Of a stretch of DNA of 39,923 nucleotides, positions 1 through 9,394 are shown piece by piece (within the stretch, counting starts at the first letter, position 1; every line of letters starts with the position of its first letter). This DNA comes from Clostridiales bacterium. GTDB taxonomy: Bacteria > Bacillota > Clostridia > Christensenellales > CAG-314. Made by a program: the position numbers and the translations under genes. Where the stretch lies: the NCBI GenBank assembly GCA_022508325.1, contig JAFLVL010000007.1, positions 1-39,923 on the forward strand. Direction: 5' to 3'. The notes below the pieces were generated by a model. The model ran no database searches. It worked only from the letters and a program-made list of their open reading frames with translations, and was not told the DNA's origin.

Positions 1-53
1 AAACGTTCGCCTTTGGCGAAGGTCCTTCGGACCACACACGAATACCCGAGCCG
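1..53. repeat. Dispersed palindromic repeat, right half (copy E)
   Basis: The bases CGAATACCCGAGCC near 40-52 match the right end of a ~65-bp repeat seen complete at 14430, 16697, 23095 and 37570. The preceding CCACACA is the inner stem arm and is the same as that of the 37570 copy. The matching left arm would lie before the window start. The loop has two small hairpins, TTCGCC/GGCGAA and GGTCC/GGACC. It directly abuts the stop codon of the ABC transporter gene. Confidence 0.6.
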
Positions 54-2003
54 CTAGCTTAATTCGAACATTCCGGTGTACAACTGGTAATATTTACCTT
101 TCTGCGCTATCAGGTCGTCGTGGCTGCCGCGTTCGATAATCTCGCCGTGTTCCAGTACCATTATCGCGTTGCTGTTGCGAACGGTTGACAGGCGGTGGGC
201 GATAACAAATGTTGTTCTGCCTTCCATAAGCGCGTCCATGCCTTTCTCGATAAGCCACTCTGTACGCGTGTCGATACTGCTGGTCGCTTCGTCGAGAATT
301 AGTACGGGTGGGTCTGCTACTGCCGCTCTAGCTATTGCAAGCAACTGCCTTTGTCCCTGCGACAAATTCTCACCGTCGCGGGTCAACAGCGTATTGTAAC
401 CCTCAGGCAAGTGCATTATGAATTGGTGCGCGTTGGCCGACTTAGCCGCCGCAATGCATTCCTCGTCAGTTGCGTCCAGTCTGCCGTAGCGAATGTTGTC
501 CATGACCGTGCCCGTGAACAGGTGCGTATCTTGCAACACCATTGCGAGAGACCTACGCAAATCCGCCTTCTTAATCTTATTGATATTGATGCCGTCATAG
601 CGAATCTTGCCGTCAGGCACGTCGTAAAAGCGGTTGATTAGGTTGGTTATCGTGGTCTTGCCTGCGCCGGTAGAGCCTACGAAGGCGATTTTTTGTCCCG
701 GGTGTGCGTATAGCGACACGTTGTGAAGAACCGTCTTGTTCTCCTCGTAACCGAAGGTCACGTCCTCGAACCTAACGTCTCCTTTGAGTTCAATGTACTC
801 TATTCTGCCATCGGAGTGGGGGTACTTCCACGCCCAGCGTCCGGTGCGGGTGTCGCTCTCTGTGATAACCCCGCCGTCGTCGATATCGGCGTATACAAGC
901 GTCACCTTGCCGTCGTCTACTTCAACAGGAGTATCCATCAGGGCAAATACGCGTTCGCCGCCCGCTACTGCCATAAACAGAAGATTTATTTGTTGTCCTA
1001 TCTGCATGATGGGATTGGTCACATTGCGGACGTACAGCAGGAAAGCCGCTATGATACCCACGTATTGCAGGGGGTCTTTGGTTGTGGAATTGACTGCTAT
1101 GATTGCGCCGATGATGGCGATACCTGCGTAGAAAAAGTGCGACAGGTTGCCCATTATCGGACCCATTATGTTGGCGTAGCTGTTGGCGCGAGTGGAGACC
1201 TCTTGCCATTGGCTATTTATCTTGTCGAATTCGGCAACGGCAATCTCCTCGTGGTTGAAGGCTTTGACGACCTTTTGTCCTTCCGTCATTTCTTCAATGT
1301 AGCCGTTCAGTTTGCCGACGGCTGCCTGTTGCGCCACGAAATTTTTCTTGGAGCGTCCGCCGAGGAACTTGACAATGAAAAACATCAGAACAAGCATACC
1401 GAACATAACGAGCGCCAGTTGCCAACTGAGTATAAACATCATGGTGAACACGCCAATGATAGTGATGAAACTACTGATAAACTGCGGTATACAGCGCGCA
1501 ATAAACTCGTTCATCATGTCAATGTCGTTGGTGTAGCGCGTCATCAATTCGCCGTGAGTCGTAGTGTCGAATACCTTGATGGGCAGCTGTTGCATGTGCG
1601 CGAACAAGTCGTTTCTCAGCCGCGTCATAGTCGAGGTGGAGATGCCAATGAGTATGCGGTTGAGCACGTAATTGACAGCAAGCGCAATCAGATAGATTGA
1701 GGCAATCAAGCCCACCATTATTCCCAAGAAAATCATCTTGTCGCTTGCTACGCCGCTTAGCGCATATTTGTCGATAAAATTTAATCCTGTCAACTTGACG
1801 TCGCTCGCGGGCGTGGCGGCAAGTCCCGGCAAAAGAGGACTGAGCAAAGCCGTCGCGCCGATGTTGGCGATAGCTTGAATAACAATGCACAAAATGACAA
1901 TAGACATTCTGCCCTTGTAGGGCTTGAGGTAGCTGATAAGGCGGAACAAAGTTCCTTTGAGGTTTTTGGGCTTCATTGCGCCCATGTGTTTATCTCTAGG
2001 CAT
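54..2003 (-). CDS. Heterodimeric ABC exporter, subunit with intact ATPase residues
   Basis: ABC exporter half-transporter of about 649 residues, with an N-terminal six-helix transmembrane domain (about residues 25-330) and a C-terminal nucleotide-binding domain (about 410-645). Visible motifs are Walker A GSTGAGKTT, signature LSQGQ, Walker B LILDEATS with the catalytic Glu, and the switch His in IAHRLS. A linker of about 45 residues containing GRWAWKYPHSDG precedes the ATPase domain and seems typical of one partner of Clostridia pairs. I start at the ATG at 2003, because AGGAGG lies about 8 bases upstream of it; a GTG at 2012 would sit on top of that ribosome site. The start overlaps the upstream partner gene by 8 bases, so the two are translationally coupled and probably form one heterodimer. 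The substrate (drug, lipid or peptide) cannot be read from sequence. Confidence 0.93.
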   Translation of the reverse strand: MPRDKHMGAMKPKNLKGTLFRLISYLKPYKGRMSIVILCIVIQAIANIGATALLSPLLPGLAATPASDVKLTGLNFIDKYALSGVASDKMIFLGIMVGLIASIYLIALAVNYVLNRILIGISTSTMTRLRNDLFAHMQQLPIKVFDTTTHGELMTRYTNDIDMMNEFIARCIPQFISSFITIIGVFTMMFILSWQLALVMFGMLVLMFFIVKFLGGRSKKNFVAQQAAVGKLNGYIEEMTEGQKVVKAFNHEEIAVAEFDKINSQWQEVSTRANSYANIMGPIMGNLSHFFYAGIAIIGAIIAVNSTTKDPLQYVGIIAAFLLYVRNVTNPIMQIGQQINLLFMAVAGGERVFALMDTPVEVDDGKVTLVYADIDDGGVITESDTRTGRWAWKYPHSDGRIEYIELKGDVRFEDVTFGYEENKTVLHNVSLYAHPGQKIAFVGSTGAGKTTITNLINRFYDVPDGKIRYDGININKIKKADLRRSLAMVLQDTHLFTGTVMDNIRYGRLDATDEECIAAAKSANAHQFIMHLPEGYNTLLTRDGENLSQGQRQLLAIARAAVADPPVLILDEATSSIDTRTEWLIEKGMDALMEGRTTFVIAHRLSTVRNSNAIMVLEHGEIIERGSHDDLIAQKGKYYQLYTGMFELS

Positions 2004-3849
2004 TGCCTTCACCTCCTTCTACCGTTCCTTTCTGTTGCGAATGATACACTTCCTGATAAATGGAATTGGATTTCAACAGCTGTTTGTGCGTGCCAACGGC
2101 GTTGATTTTGCCGTCGTTAAGCACCACAATCTTGTCGCAATCTTCAACCGAAGATATGCGTTGAGCAATTATAATAGTGGTCATTTCCTTGCTTAGCTCT
2201 TTCAGCCCTTTGCGGATTTGCGCGTCGGTAGCCGTGTCAACTGCGCTTGTGCTGTCGTCCAAAATCATGATTTTGGGTTTTTTGAGTAAAGCACGCGCAA
2301 TGCACAAACGTTGCTTCTGTCCGCCGGAAACGTTTACGCCGCCTTGTCCCAAGTCGGTCTCGTAGCCGTTGGGGAAGAAGGTTATAAAGTCGTGAGCGCA
2401 CGCCGCTTTGCATGCCGCCTCGATTTCTTCCTGTGTGGCGTGCTCGTTGCCCCACAGCAGGTTCTCGCGAATGGTACCGCTGAACAAGACGTTCTTTTGC
2501 AACACCATCGATACGCCCTCGCGGAGATTAAACAAGGAATATTCTCTTACGTCCGTGCCGTCAACGAGAATCTCGCCGTCGAATACGTCGTAAAAACGCG
2601 GAATGAGCTGTACGAGACTGCTCTTGCCGTCACCTGTGCCGCCAATGATACCCACCGTCTCGCCCGCCTTGATGTGCAAGTCAATGTCGGTTAGCGTGAG
2701 ATTGTCAGCGTTATTGGAATAGGAGAAGTTGACGTGATTGAAGTCTATGCTACCGCTATTAACGGTTTTGTCGATTCCGCCGTCCTTAATGTCCGATTCC
2801 GTTTCAAGCACCTCGTATATACGGTCGATAGACGCGCGGCTCATAACTAGCTGTACGGCGATGAAACAAATCATCATAACAGACATAAGAATTTGCGTGC
2901 TGTAACTCATCATTGCAGAAAGCGTACCTGCCTCGATGTTGCCGCGGGCAATGTCCGAGCCGCCGATAATGAGCAATGCAATAATCGTGCCGTACATAAT
3001 GCAGCTCGTCAATGGGTTCATCAGTATCATGAGCTTTTCCGCTTTGAGTTGCGACTGACGAACATCCTCGGTGGCTTTGCGGTATTTCTCTTCCTCGTAT
3101 TCCTCGCGTACAAACGCTTTGACTACGCGTACTGCCACTAGATCCTCTTGCACGCTGGCGTTCATTGCATCGTATTTTTTGAACATTGCCTTAAACAGCG
3201 GGTGAACGCGTGTCGCGAGCAACCCCATTACAAGACCCAACGCGGGTATTGCCACCAAAAACACCCAAGCCATATCCGGTTGGTTGATAAACGCCATAAT
3301 AGTAGAAAATACCAGCATAGACGGCGCGCGAATGACGGTACGAATAATCATCATAAAGCTCTGCTGAGCGTAGTTTACGTCCGTCGTGCAGCGCGTAACG
3401 AGACTTGCCGTTGAGAACTTGTCGACGTTGGCGAAGGAGAAACTTTGAATTTTCTCGAATAGATATCCGCGCATATTCTTGGAAAATCCCGCGCCTGCTA
3501 CCGCGCAAAGACGTCCTGCGAGCGCGCCAAACGTAAGCGACAGAATTGCGCTTATTATCATCAAAATACCGTAGCTGTACACGGTATTTAGCAAAATATC
3601 GCGATTGCCCAGAACGATTGTGCCAACAGGTTGCGTAATGAGCGAATGAGTGCCGCCTGTAAAGTCGTAATACGTCAGCGCAGAGGTTAAGCCCTCGCCT
3701 GCCGCAGCATAAAGCTGCATAGTGTTGAGAATGTTAGCCGTGAGTAGCGGAAGAACGACTTCTAACGCGGTTTCCATCATAACAAACACTACCGTCAGTA
3801 TTGACGGTACGGCGTATCCCTTTGCTCCTTTTAATAATTTTCGTATCAT
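1996..3849 (-). CDS. Heterodimeric ABC exporter, subunit with degenerate ATPase residues
   Basis: ABC exporter half-transporter of 617 residues, first gene of a two-gene operon. The transmembrane domain covers about residues 15-335 and the ATPase domain about 365-605. Walker A is GGTGDGKSS and the signature is VSGGQ. The Walker B end reads ILDDSTS, with Asp where the catalytic Glu belongs, and the switch residue is Gln (IIAQRIS) instead of His. Such paired losses are known from one half of asymmetric exporters (TM287/288 and BmrCD type), where one composite site binds ATP but hardly hydrolyses it. The partner at 54-2003 keeps Glu and His. A long extracellular loop lies between the first two helices (about residues 45-85). 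No MarR-type regulator gene lies upstream within the window, but the promoter has a palindrome over its -10 box. Confidence 0.94.
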   Translation of the reverse strand: MIRKLLKGAKGYAVPSILTVVFVMMETALEVVLPLLTANILNTMQLYAAAGEGLTSALTYYDFTGGTHSLITQPVGTIVLGNRDILLNTVYSYGILMIISAILSLTFGALAGRLCAVAGAGFSKNMRGYLFEKIQSFSFANVDKFSTASLVTRCTTDVNYAQQSFMMIIRTVIRAPSMLVFSTIMAFINQPDMAWVFLVAIPALGLVMGLLATRVHPLFKAMFKKYDAMNASVQEDLVAVRVVKAFVREEYEEEKYRKATEDVRQSQLKAEKLMILMNPLTSCIMYGTIIALLIIGGSDIARGNIEAGTLSAMMSYSTQILMSVMMICFIAVQLVMSRASIDRIYEVLETESDIKDGGIDKTVNSGSIDFNHVNFSYSNNADNLTLTDIDLHIKAGETVGIIGGTGDGKSSLVQLIPRFYDVFDGEILVDGTDVREYSLFNLREGVSMVLQKNVLFSGTIRENLLWGNEHATQEEIEAACKAACAHDFITFFPNGYETDLGQGGVNVSGGQKQRLCIARALLKKPKIMILDDSTSAVDTATDAQIRKGLKELSKEMTTIIIAQRISSVEDCDKIVVLNDGKINAVGTHKQLLKSNSIYQEVYHSQQKGTVEGGEGNA

Positions 3850-3878
3850 TACTAAGTAATCCTTTTAACGTGTAGATT

Positions 3879-3912
3879 GTAGTATTATACTACTAAAATA
3901 TATTTAATGCAA
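3879..3912 (-). promoter_or_regulatory. Promoter of the ABC exporter pair with palindromic operator
   Basis: On the minus strand TTGCAT (3907-3912) and TATAAT (3884-3889) are separated by 17 bases. The -10 box lies inside a perfect palindrome, GTAGTAT T ATACTAC (3879-3893). A dyad in this place is a plausible repressor site; the repressor is not encoded next to it. Confidence 0.6.
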
Positions 3913-3933
3913 ACTGAATTTAGGAATTGACGC

Positions 3934-3967
3934 AAAAAAGTGGCAGGAAATTGTCGTTTCCTACCAC
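3934..3967 (-). terminator. Rho-independent terminator after dnaE
   Basis: Stem GTGGTAGGAAA / TTTCCTGCCAC with one mismatch (3940-3967), followed on the minus strand by six T. It separates the murB-whiA-dnaE run from the ABC exporter operon. Confidence 0.9.
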
Positions 3968-3983
3968 AATACTGTTATAAATA

Positions 3984-6900
3984 TCACTTTTCAAAAAAGA
4001 TAACGTTTTTCTCGCCCAAAATGCCCGCCAATTCGTATTCAATACCCGGACAACGGCGCACTTGCGTTTCCAAAAGATATACTTTGCCATCGATTTTGAA
4101 CTTGACGGGTACGTCGCCCTCGTAGTTTCGCAATGCCGCAAGCGTCCTCTCGTACTTCTCGTCGTCGCGCTCGTCCATTTTGAGCCACAGCGTCACGTCG
4201 GGCTTGTGTTCCTCTACCACTTCGGGCTTTTTGTCGTCAGAACGCGGGTTAATAAGCTCGCGAACGTTTATTTTGTACGCGTCGCGGCTCTCGGCAACAG
4301 TACCCTTGACCACCACGAAGGAGTCCTCGGCAACGAGAGTCTTGTATTTCTCGTAAACCGCTCCGTAGAGGCTAACCTCTATCGTATCGTACTTATCCTC
4401 CAACACGCCGAACGCCATGCGCTGATTGTCCTTGCCGACGACCACGCGAATGTCGCGCAAAATTCCGCCTGTTGTGACAAATTTTTTGTCTACCTTGGGC
4501 CGCACCGCTTCGCCGTCTTCGCTATCTTCTGGTACGTACGCCGCAACCTCCGACGTATCGAAGTCAAAGCGATATTTCTTGGCTATTACGTCGTAGTCGT
4601 CCAAAGGCGAGCCTGTCATATACAGTCCCAGCACCTCGTTCTCGTAGTTGTACAGCACCTGCTTGGGGAATTCCTTGACCTGCTCGTGCATCGTATGAGT
4701 GGAGACCTTTGCCTCAGGCGCAAAATCGAATATCGACATTTGACCTGTCGCCTGCTTCTTCATGCGCTCGGTAACTTCGTTAAGCTCCTCGGCGTACCAC
4801 TGCATCATGTCGGCGCGAGTGCGGTTGAAGCAGTCAAATGCACCGCCCTTGATGAAGTTCTCTATCATGCGCTTGTTGATGAAGGTGTAACAGCGCTCAA
4901 ACAAGTCGTCCATGTCCTTGAATTCGCCGTTGGACTCTCTCTCGTCAACTATCTGCTTGACGATGCCTACGCCTATGTTGCGTATGCCACCCAGACCGAA
5001 GCGGATTGCGCCGTTCTCCACGCGGAATTCGTCGCGACTGCGGTTGATGTCGGGAGGAAGAACCTCTATTCCTTGCGTCTTGGCGTAAGCCATGTATTTC
5101 TTGATTTGCGAGATGTCGTTTATGCGGTTGTTCAACAGCGCGCAGATAAATTCAACAGGATAATAGTTCTTGAGCCATGCCGTCTGGTAGGTCACGTAGG
5201 CGTAGCAGGTGGCGTGAGACTTGTTGAAGGCGTATTGCGAGAAGTCGTCTAGTTGCTTGTATATCTCCAACGCCACGTCCTCAGGTATACCGTTTTTGAC
5301 GCAACCGGGGACAGTCTCGCCGTTGGTCCAGGTGCCGCCGTGAACGAACAGCTCGCCTAGGTCCTTCATCATCTGCGCCTTCTTTTTGCTCATGGCGTAA
5401 CGCACGTTGTCCGCCAATGCCGTGGAAAATCCCGCAAGTTTGCGCACCAACTGCATAACCTGCTCTTGATAGACGATACAACCGTTGGTCACGGCAAGTA
5501 TGCTCTCCATCGATGGGTGCAAATAGTGAATTTTAGATTTGTCGAATTTGCTGCCTACGTAGTCGTCAATGTACTGCATAGGTCCGGGACGGTAGAGACT
5601 GATTCCTGCGATAATTTCTTCCAAATGGGTGGGCTTCATCTTTTTCATTAGGTCGCACATGCCACCGCTTTCCAACTGGAAGATGCACATTGTGTCGCCC
5701 GAGCCGATGAGCTTGAATACCTCTTGGTCGTCGTAGTTGTCCTTGCTGAAATCCACCTTTACGCCGTGGTCCTCGTAGACGTAGTCACACGCCTTCTTGA
5801 TGTCGGTCAAGGTTCTCAGTCCCAAAAAGTCCATTTTGAGTAGACCCAGCTCTTCTACCTCAACCATGTTGTATTGAGTGGTGACTATGCCGCCCTTTGC
5901 AAGCGAACCGCCGTTGGTCTGCAGAGGTACGTGATCGGACACCTTTTCACGGCAGATAACTACTCCTGCCGCGTGCATACCTGTTTGGCGAGGCGAGCCC
6001 TCTAGACGCATCGCAATGTCAATCAGCTTGTGCGTAGAGGGGTCATTATAGGCGCGAACAAGTTCCTCAGAAACGTATGTATCAGCCTCTTTCTTGTACG
6101 GTTTAAGCCCCAAAAGGTGCTTAATTGTGTAACGGAAGTTGTCGGGGACCATCTTTGCCAAGCGGTTGGATTCGCTGATTGGCACACGCAGAACTCTCGC
6201 GACGTCGCGAATGGCGTTCTTCGCCGCCATGGTGCCGAACGTGACTATTTGGCACACGTTGTCGTTGCCGTACTTCTCGTGTACGTAGTCGATAACTTCA
6301 CCGCGCCTGTCCATGCAGAAGTCTACGTCGAAGTCAGGCATGGATTTGCGTTCGGGGTTCAGGAAACGCTCGAACATGAGGTTGAAACGAAATGGCTCAA
6401 CTTCCGTTATGCCTATAAGGTAGGCTATTACGCTGCCTGCGCCACTGCCACGACCGGGACCCACCGGAATGCCGTTGGTCTTGGCGTAATTGATGAAGTC
6501 CCACACGATTAGGTAGTAATCCACGAAACCCATATCGCAGATAACCTTGTATTCGTATTCAACTCTCTGCCGAATTTCTTCCGTGCAGTTGGGGTACTTG
6601 ACCTTCAAGCCTTCTTCTAGCAGATAACGCAAATATTCGGGCGAGCTCATGTTGTTGGGCGGAGTGTATAGCGGCAACAGCTTTTCCTTGCCGAAATTCA
6701 CGTTGCACTTGTCGGCAATCTCCAACGTCGTCTCCATAGCGTCGGGCAGATTGGGGAACAATGCCGCCATCTCGTCGTAGTCTTTGAGATAAAATTCCTC
6801 GCCTTGGAATTTCATTCGGTCAGGCTCGTCGAGGAACTTGCCCATCTGAACGCACATCATGACGTCTTGAATCTCGGCGTCCTCTTTGTTGAGGTAGTGA

Positions 6901-7514
6901 ACGTCGTTGGTGACGACGATTTTAATGTTCAATTCGCGCGCAAGAGCGACGAGCTGTGGCATAACGGCGTCCTCGTCGTCAATGCCGTGGCGTTGAATCT
7001 CGATATAGTAGTCCTCGCCGAATAATTCCTTATATTGCAATGCAAGCTCTCTCGCCTCGTCCGGGCGATCGGCAAGAAAGAGTCTCGGGAGCTGTCCTGC
7101 GATACACGCAGACAGGCAGATGAGTCCTTCGGAATATTTTTTCAGTGTTTCAAAGTCAATTCGGGGTTTGTAATAAAAGCCGTCTACGAACGCAATGGAA
7201 TTGAGGCGGCACAAATTGTAGTAACCAACGTTGTTTTTGGCGAGAAGAATTAAGTGAAAATATTCTTTGTTGTCAAAGCCTACGGCGTGAAGGTCTTCGC
7301 ACATATAAAACTCACAGCCGATAATAGGCTTGACGCCTGCCGCGTTTGCCGCTTTCAGAAATTTCCAAGCGCAGTACATATTGCCGTGGTCTGTGACGGC
7401 TACGGCGGGCATATTTAGCTCTTTGCACTTGGCGAGCAAGTCGTCAATTCGCGTCGCTCCGTCCAAAAGGCTGTATTCTGTGTGTAAATGCAGGTGTACG
7501 AATTGTTTGTTCAT
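3984..7514 (-). CDS. dnaE: DNA polymerase III subunit alpha, DnaE type
   Basis: C-family replicative polymerase of 1176 residues, the usual DnaE length. The N-terminal PHP domain shows HLHLHTEYS (7-15) and TDHGN (41-45). The palm carries GPGRGSGAGS (352-361) and PDFDVDF (393-399), where D396 and D398 correspond to the metal-binding pair of E. coli Pol III, plus KMDFLGL further on for the third acid. Helix-hairpin-helix and OB-fold regions follow (OB around 1010-1110). The start codon overlaps the whiA stop codon by one base (TGATG), so it is translated in coupling with whiA. No PolC gene is in the window; Clostridia commonly have both polymerases, so whether DnaE is the main replicase here cannot be told. 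Confidence 0.97.
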   Translation of the reverse strand: MNKQFVHLHLHTEYSLLDGATRIDDLLAKCKELNMPAVAVTDHGNMYCAWKFLKAANAAGVKPIIGCEFYMCEDLHAVGFDNKEYFHLILLAKNNVGYYNLCRLNSIAFVDGFYYKPRIDFETLKKYSEGLICLSACIAGQLPRLFLADRPDEARELALQYKELFGEDYYIEIQRHGIDDEDAVMPQLVALARELNIKIVVTNDVHYLNKEDAEIQDVMMCVQMGKFLDEPDRMKFQGEEFYLKDYDEMAALFPNLPDAMETTLEIADKCNVNFGKEKLLPLYTPPNNMSSPEYLRYLLEEGLKVKYPNCTEEIRQRVEYEYKVICDMGFVDYYLIVWDFINYAKTNGIPVGPGRGSGAGSVIAYLIGITEVEPFRFNLMFERFLNPERKSMPDFDVDFCMDRRGEVIDYVHEKYGNDNVCQIVTFGTMAAKNAIRDVARVLRVPISESNRLAKMVPDNFRYTIKHLLGLKPYKKEADTYVSEELVRAYNDPSTHKLIDIAMRLEGSPRQTGMHAAGVVICREKVSDHVPLQTNGGSLAKGGIVTTQYNMVEVEELGLLKMDFLGLRTLTDIKKACDYVYEDHGVKVDFSKDNYDDQEVFKLIGSGDTMCIFQLESGGMCDLMKKMKPTHLEEIIAGISLYRPGPMQYIDDYVGSKFDKSKIHYLHPSMESILAVTNGCIVYQEQVMQLVRKLAGFSTALADNVRYAMSKKKAQMMKDLGELFVHGGTWTNGETVPGCVKNGIPEDVALEIYKQLDDFSQYAFNKSHATCYAYVTYQTAWLKNYYPVEFICALLNNRINDISQIKKYMAYAKTQGIEVLPPDINRSRDEFRVENGAIRFGLGGIRNIGVGIVKQIVDERESNGEFKDMDDLFERCYTFINKRMIENFIKGGAFDCFNRTRADMMQWYAEELNEVTERMKKQATGQMSIFDFAPEAKVSTHTMHEQVKEFPKQVLYNYENEVLGLYMTGSPLDDYDVIAKKYRFDFDTSEVAAYVPEDSEDGEAVRPKVDKKFVTTGGILRDIRVVVGKDNQRMAFGVLEDKYDTIEVSLYGAVYEKYKTLVAEDSFVVVKGTVAESRDAYKINVRELINPRSDDKKPEVVEEHKPDVTLWLKMDERDDEKYERTLAALRNYEGDVPVKFKIDGKVYLLETQVRRCPGIEYELAGILGEKNVIFFEK

Positions 7515-8461
7515 CAGCTTTTCCTTTGTGATAGTTCTATGAGTTTTGCAAAACGGTGACTTGCGCCACTCTTGGAGATAGAGAGCATGTCAGCAATCTC
7601 GTCCAGCGTCGCCTCATGATACTTTTCGCGCAGTAGCGCAATGTCTTTCAATGGGTCGGGCAGGTCGTCGAATAAGCCCATTTTTTTCAGCGTCGCTATC
7701 GCTTCCAACTGCTTGCCCGCGGCGTTGACGGTTTTGTTTATATTGGCAATGTCGCAGTTTTTTTGTCGGTTGATTTTGTTGCGCATACTCCTCGAAATGA
7801 TGACGTCCTCCAACGCGAATTTCGCCTTTGTCGCGTTGACGTATACGAGAAAGTCGGCAATCTTTTCGCTGTCCTTTACGTACAGCACAGAGTGACTTTT
7901 GCGCGAAAGAAAGTGAAGATCCAACTCGGGGAAGTTCTCAGCAACGGCCGTCGCAAACGCATCGTCGGTAAATCGCAATTCCAAGTGATAGTTGGTATTC
8001 AAGGTGTTGGAGGAATATTGGTCGGCTTCGTCGGGCTTTGGTATAACTACGGAGCCGCCTGCAACGAACAGCCCCTGCATAAAGCCGCGTTTCGCGTTCT
8101 GCTCAGTCGGAATCAGTGCCGCCACGTCAGATAGCGTCAGAGTTCCGTCTTCGTCGCTAATCAAGCCCAGCCCTTTGCCGACGCTTGCCTCAAAGGTACA
8201 CGTGTGCTCGCGTTCACTCTTGGCGTGTTGCTCGCGTGTCAATATGCTCACTTCTGCATTTAATTGCTCGAACGCCAAATTTTTGCACAGCGTCAAAAAT
8301 TCGAGATTGTCGCTTTCGAGAGTGAAAGCAAAGCCACCGTTCACCAGCGTCAACGATCCCGCCGACTTCAACACAGCAGTCAAAAATGAGGCGGCGTTCG
8401 CCCCTTGTAGCTTCCTTGCGGATTTGAGTATTTCGCTTTTAACTTCCTGTGAAAATGTCAT
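7514..8461 (-). CDS. whiA: WhiA-type DNA-binding protein
   Basis: 315-residue WhiA homologue. The N-terminal two thirds match the LAGLIDADG-homing-endonuclease-like fold of the family (including GFMQGLFVAGGSV), and the C-terminal helix-turn-helix contains DEIADMLSISKSGASHRF. WhiA is a sporulation regulator in actinobacteria and influences cell division and chromosome segregation in Bacillota. The ATG at 8461 is preceded by AAAGGA five bases away, inside the 3' end of murB, so the two genes overlap by 23 bases. The neighbours rapZ and yvcK, which usually stand between murB and whiA, are absent. Confidence 0.95.
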   Translation of the reverse strand: MTFSQEVKSEILKSARKLQGANAASFLTAVLKSAGSLTLVNGGFAFTLESDNLEFLTLCKNLAFEQLNAEVSILTREQHAKSEREHTCTFEASVGKGLGLISDEDGTLTLSDVAALIPTEQNAKRGFMQGLFVAGGSVVIPKPDEADQYSSNTLNTNYHLELRFTDDAFATAVAENFPELDLHFLSRKSHSVLYVKDSEKIADFLVYVNATKAKFALEDVIISRSMRNKINRQKNCDIANINKTVNAAGKQLEAIATLKKMGLFDDLPDPLKDIALLREKYHEATLDEIADMLSISKSGASHRFAKLIELSQRKS

Positions 8462-9392
8462 CGCTGTCCTTTGTGTACTCTTGCGAAAAGTTGATTAGCC
8501 GTATTTCCATTTTTGCGTCCAAGCCGAAACGCTGTCTAAGCGTCGTTTGCATGTGGCGCATAACTAAGTATATATCTTTGGCGGTTGCTTTGTCAAGATT
8601 TACAACGAACCCCGCGTGCTTGGTAGACACCTGCGCGTCCCCAACCGTGTAGCCCTTCAGCCCCGCTTGGTCGAGTAGGCGCGACACCGCCACTTTGTCG
8701 TGATACAATGCCGAGCCTGCCGAGCGATAATTGAGTGGCTGATTCGCCGCCTTCTTTGCTCGCATTTTACTTATCAGTTGCTCTACGCTGTCGGTATTCG
8801 AAATTGTAAATTTCATCTTGACAGAGAGGATAACGTAGTCGTCACTTTGAGAAAATACGCTCTTGCGCTTGCCAAATTGACACAGTTGGACGCTTAAACA
8901 GCGTATCTTGTCACATTTTAGGACTTTAACCCGTTTAACGATGCCGTCCATCTGCTGTCCGTAACAGCCTGCGTTGGTGACTAGCGCGCCGCCGACGGTC
9001 GCAGGCAAGCACGCCAGAAATTCGCCGCCGCTAAGTCCTCTTTTCCTCAGTTCGTTAGCAAGTGTAACCGTCTGCGCGCCAGCAAGCGCGTAGACGGTTC
9101 TGCCTCTCACACGAAAGGCTTTCATTTTGGTAGTCACTATCACCACTCCGTCGTAACCGTCGTCCGACGCCAACACATTGCTACCTCTGCCGAGTATGCA
9201 GTAGGTGACTTTCAGCTTGTTGAGTAGCCGCACCGATTTGACGAGTTTTCGCGCGCTGTCGGGGTAAATAGTAATTTTGATTTTACCCCCACAGCCCAAA
9301 GTTGTCAACTCGCTAAACCTCCTGTCGAGATGGGTTTCGACGGAATATTTTTTCATTTTTGAAAGTATCAGATTGTAAGAAGTTTCTTCCAT
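8439..9392 (-). CDS. murB: UDP-N-acetylenolpyruvoylglucosamine reductase
   Basis: 317-residue flavoprotein that reduces UDP-GlcNAc-enolpyruvate to UDP-MurNAc in peptidoglycan synthesis in the cytosol. FAD-binding motifs are LGRGSNVL (67-74) and ATVGGALVTNAGCYG (131-145). Catalytic residues known from E. coli MurB are matched by R176 (FGKRKSVF), S227 (SAGS) and E296 (KMEIRL). Odd point: the residue before the catalytic Arg, usually Tyr, is Lys (K175). The length fits the short type II enzymes. No clear ribosome site precedes the ATG at 9392, which lies two bases after the upstream stop; reinitiation is likely. An alternative start is the ATG at 9356. Confidence 0.93.
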   Translation of the reverse strand: MEETSYNLILSKMKKYSVETHLDRRFSELTTLGCGGKIKITIYPDSARKLVKSVRLLNKLKVTYCILGRGSNVLASDDGYDGVVIVTTKMKAFRVRGRTVYALAGAQTVTLANELRKRGLSGGEFLACLPATVGGALVTNAGCYGQQMDGIVKRVKVLKCDKIRCLSVQLCQFGKRKSVFSQSDDYVILSVKMKFTISNTDSVEQLISKMRAKKAANQPLNYRSAGSALYHDKVAVSRLLDQAGLKGYTVGDAQVSTKHAGFVVNLDKATAKDIYLVMRHMQTTLRQRFGLDAKMEIRLINFSQEYTKDSDDIFTGS

Positions 9393-9394
9393 TA

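Noticed and set aside
723..1700. Plus-strand open frame of 325 codons inside the first ABC gene
   Set aside because: Antisense to a clear ABC exporter; rich in His and Val from the reversed codon pattern.
4062..5252. Plus-strand open frame of 396 codons inside dnaE
   Set aside because: It is the antisense shadow of the polymerase gene; the product has no family features and there is no ribosome site.
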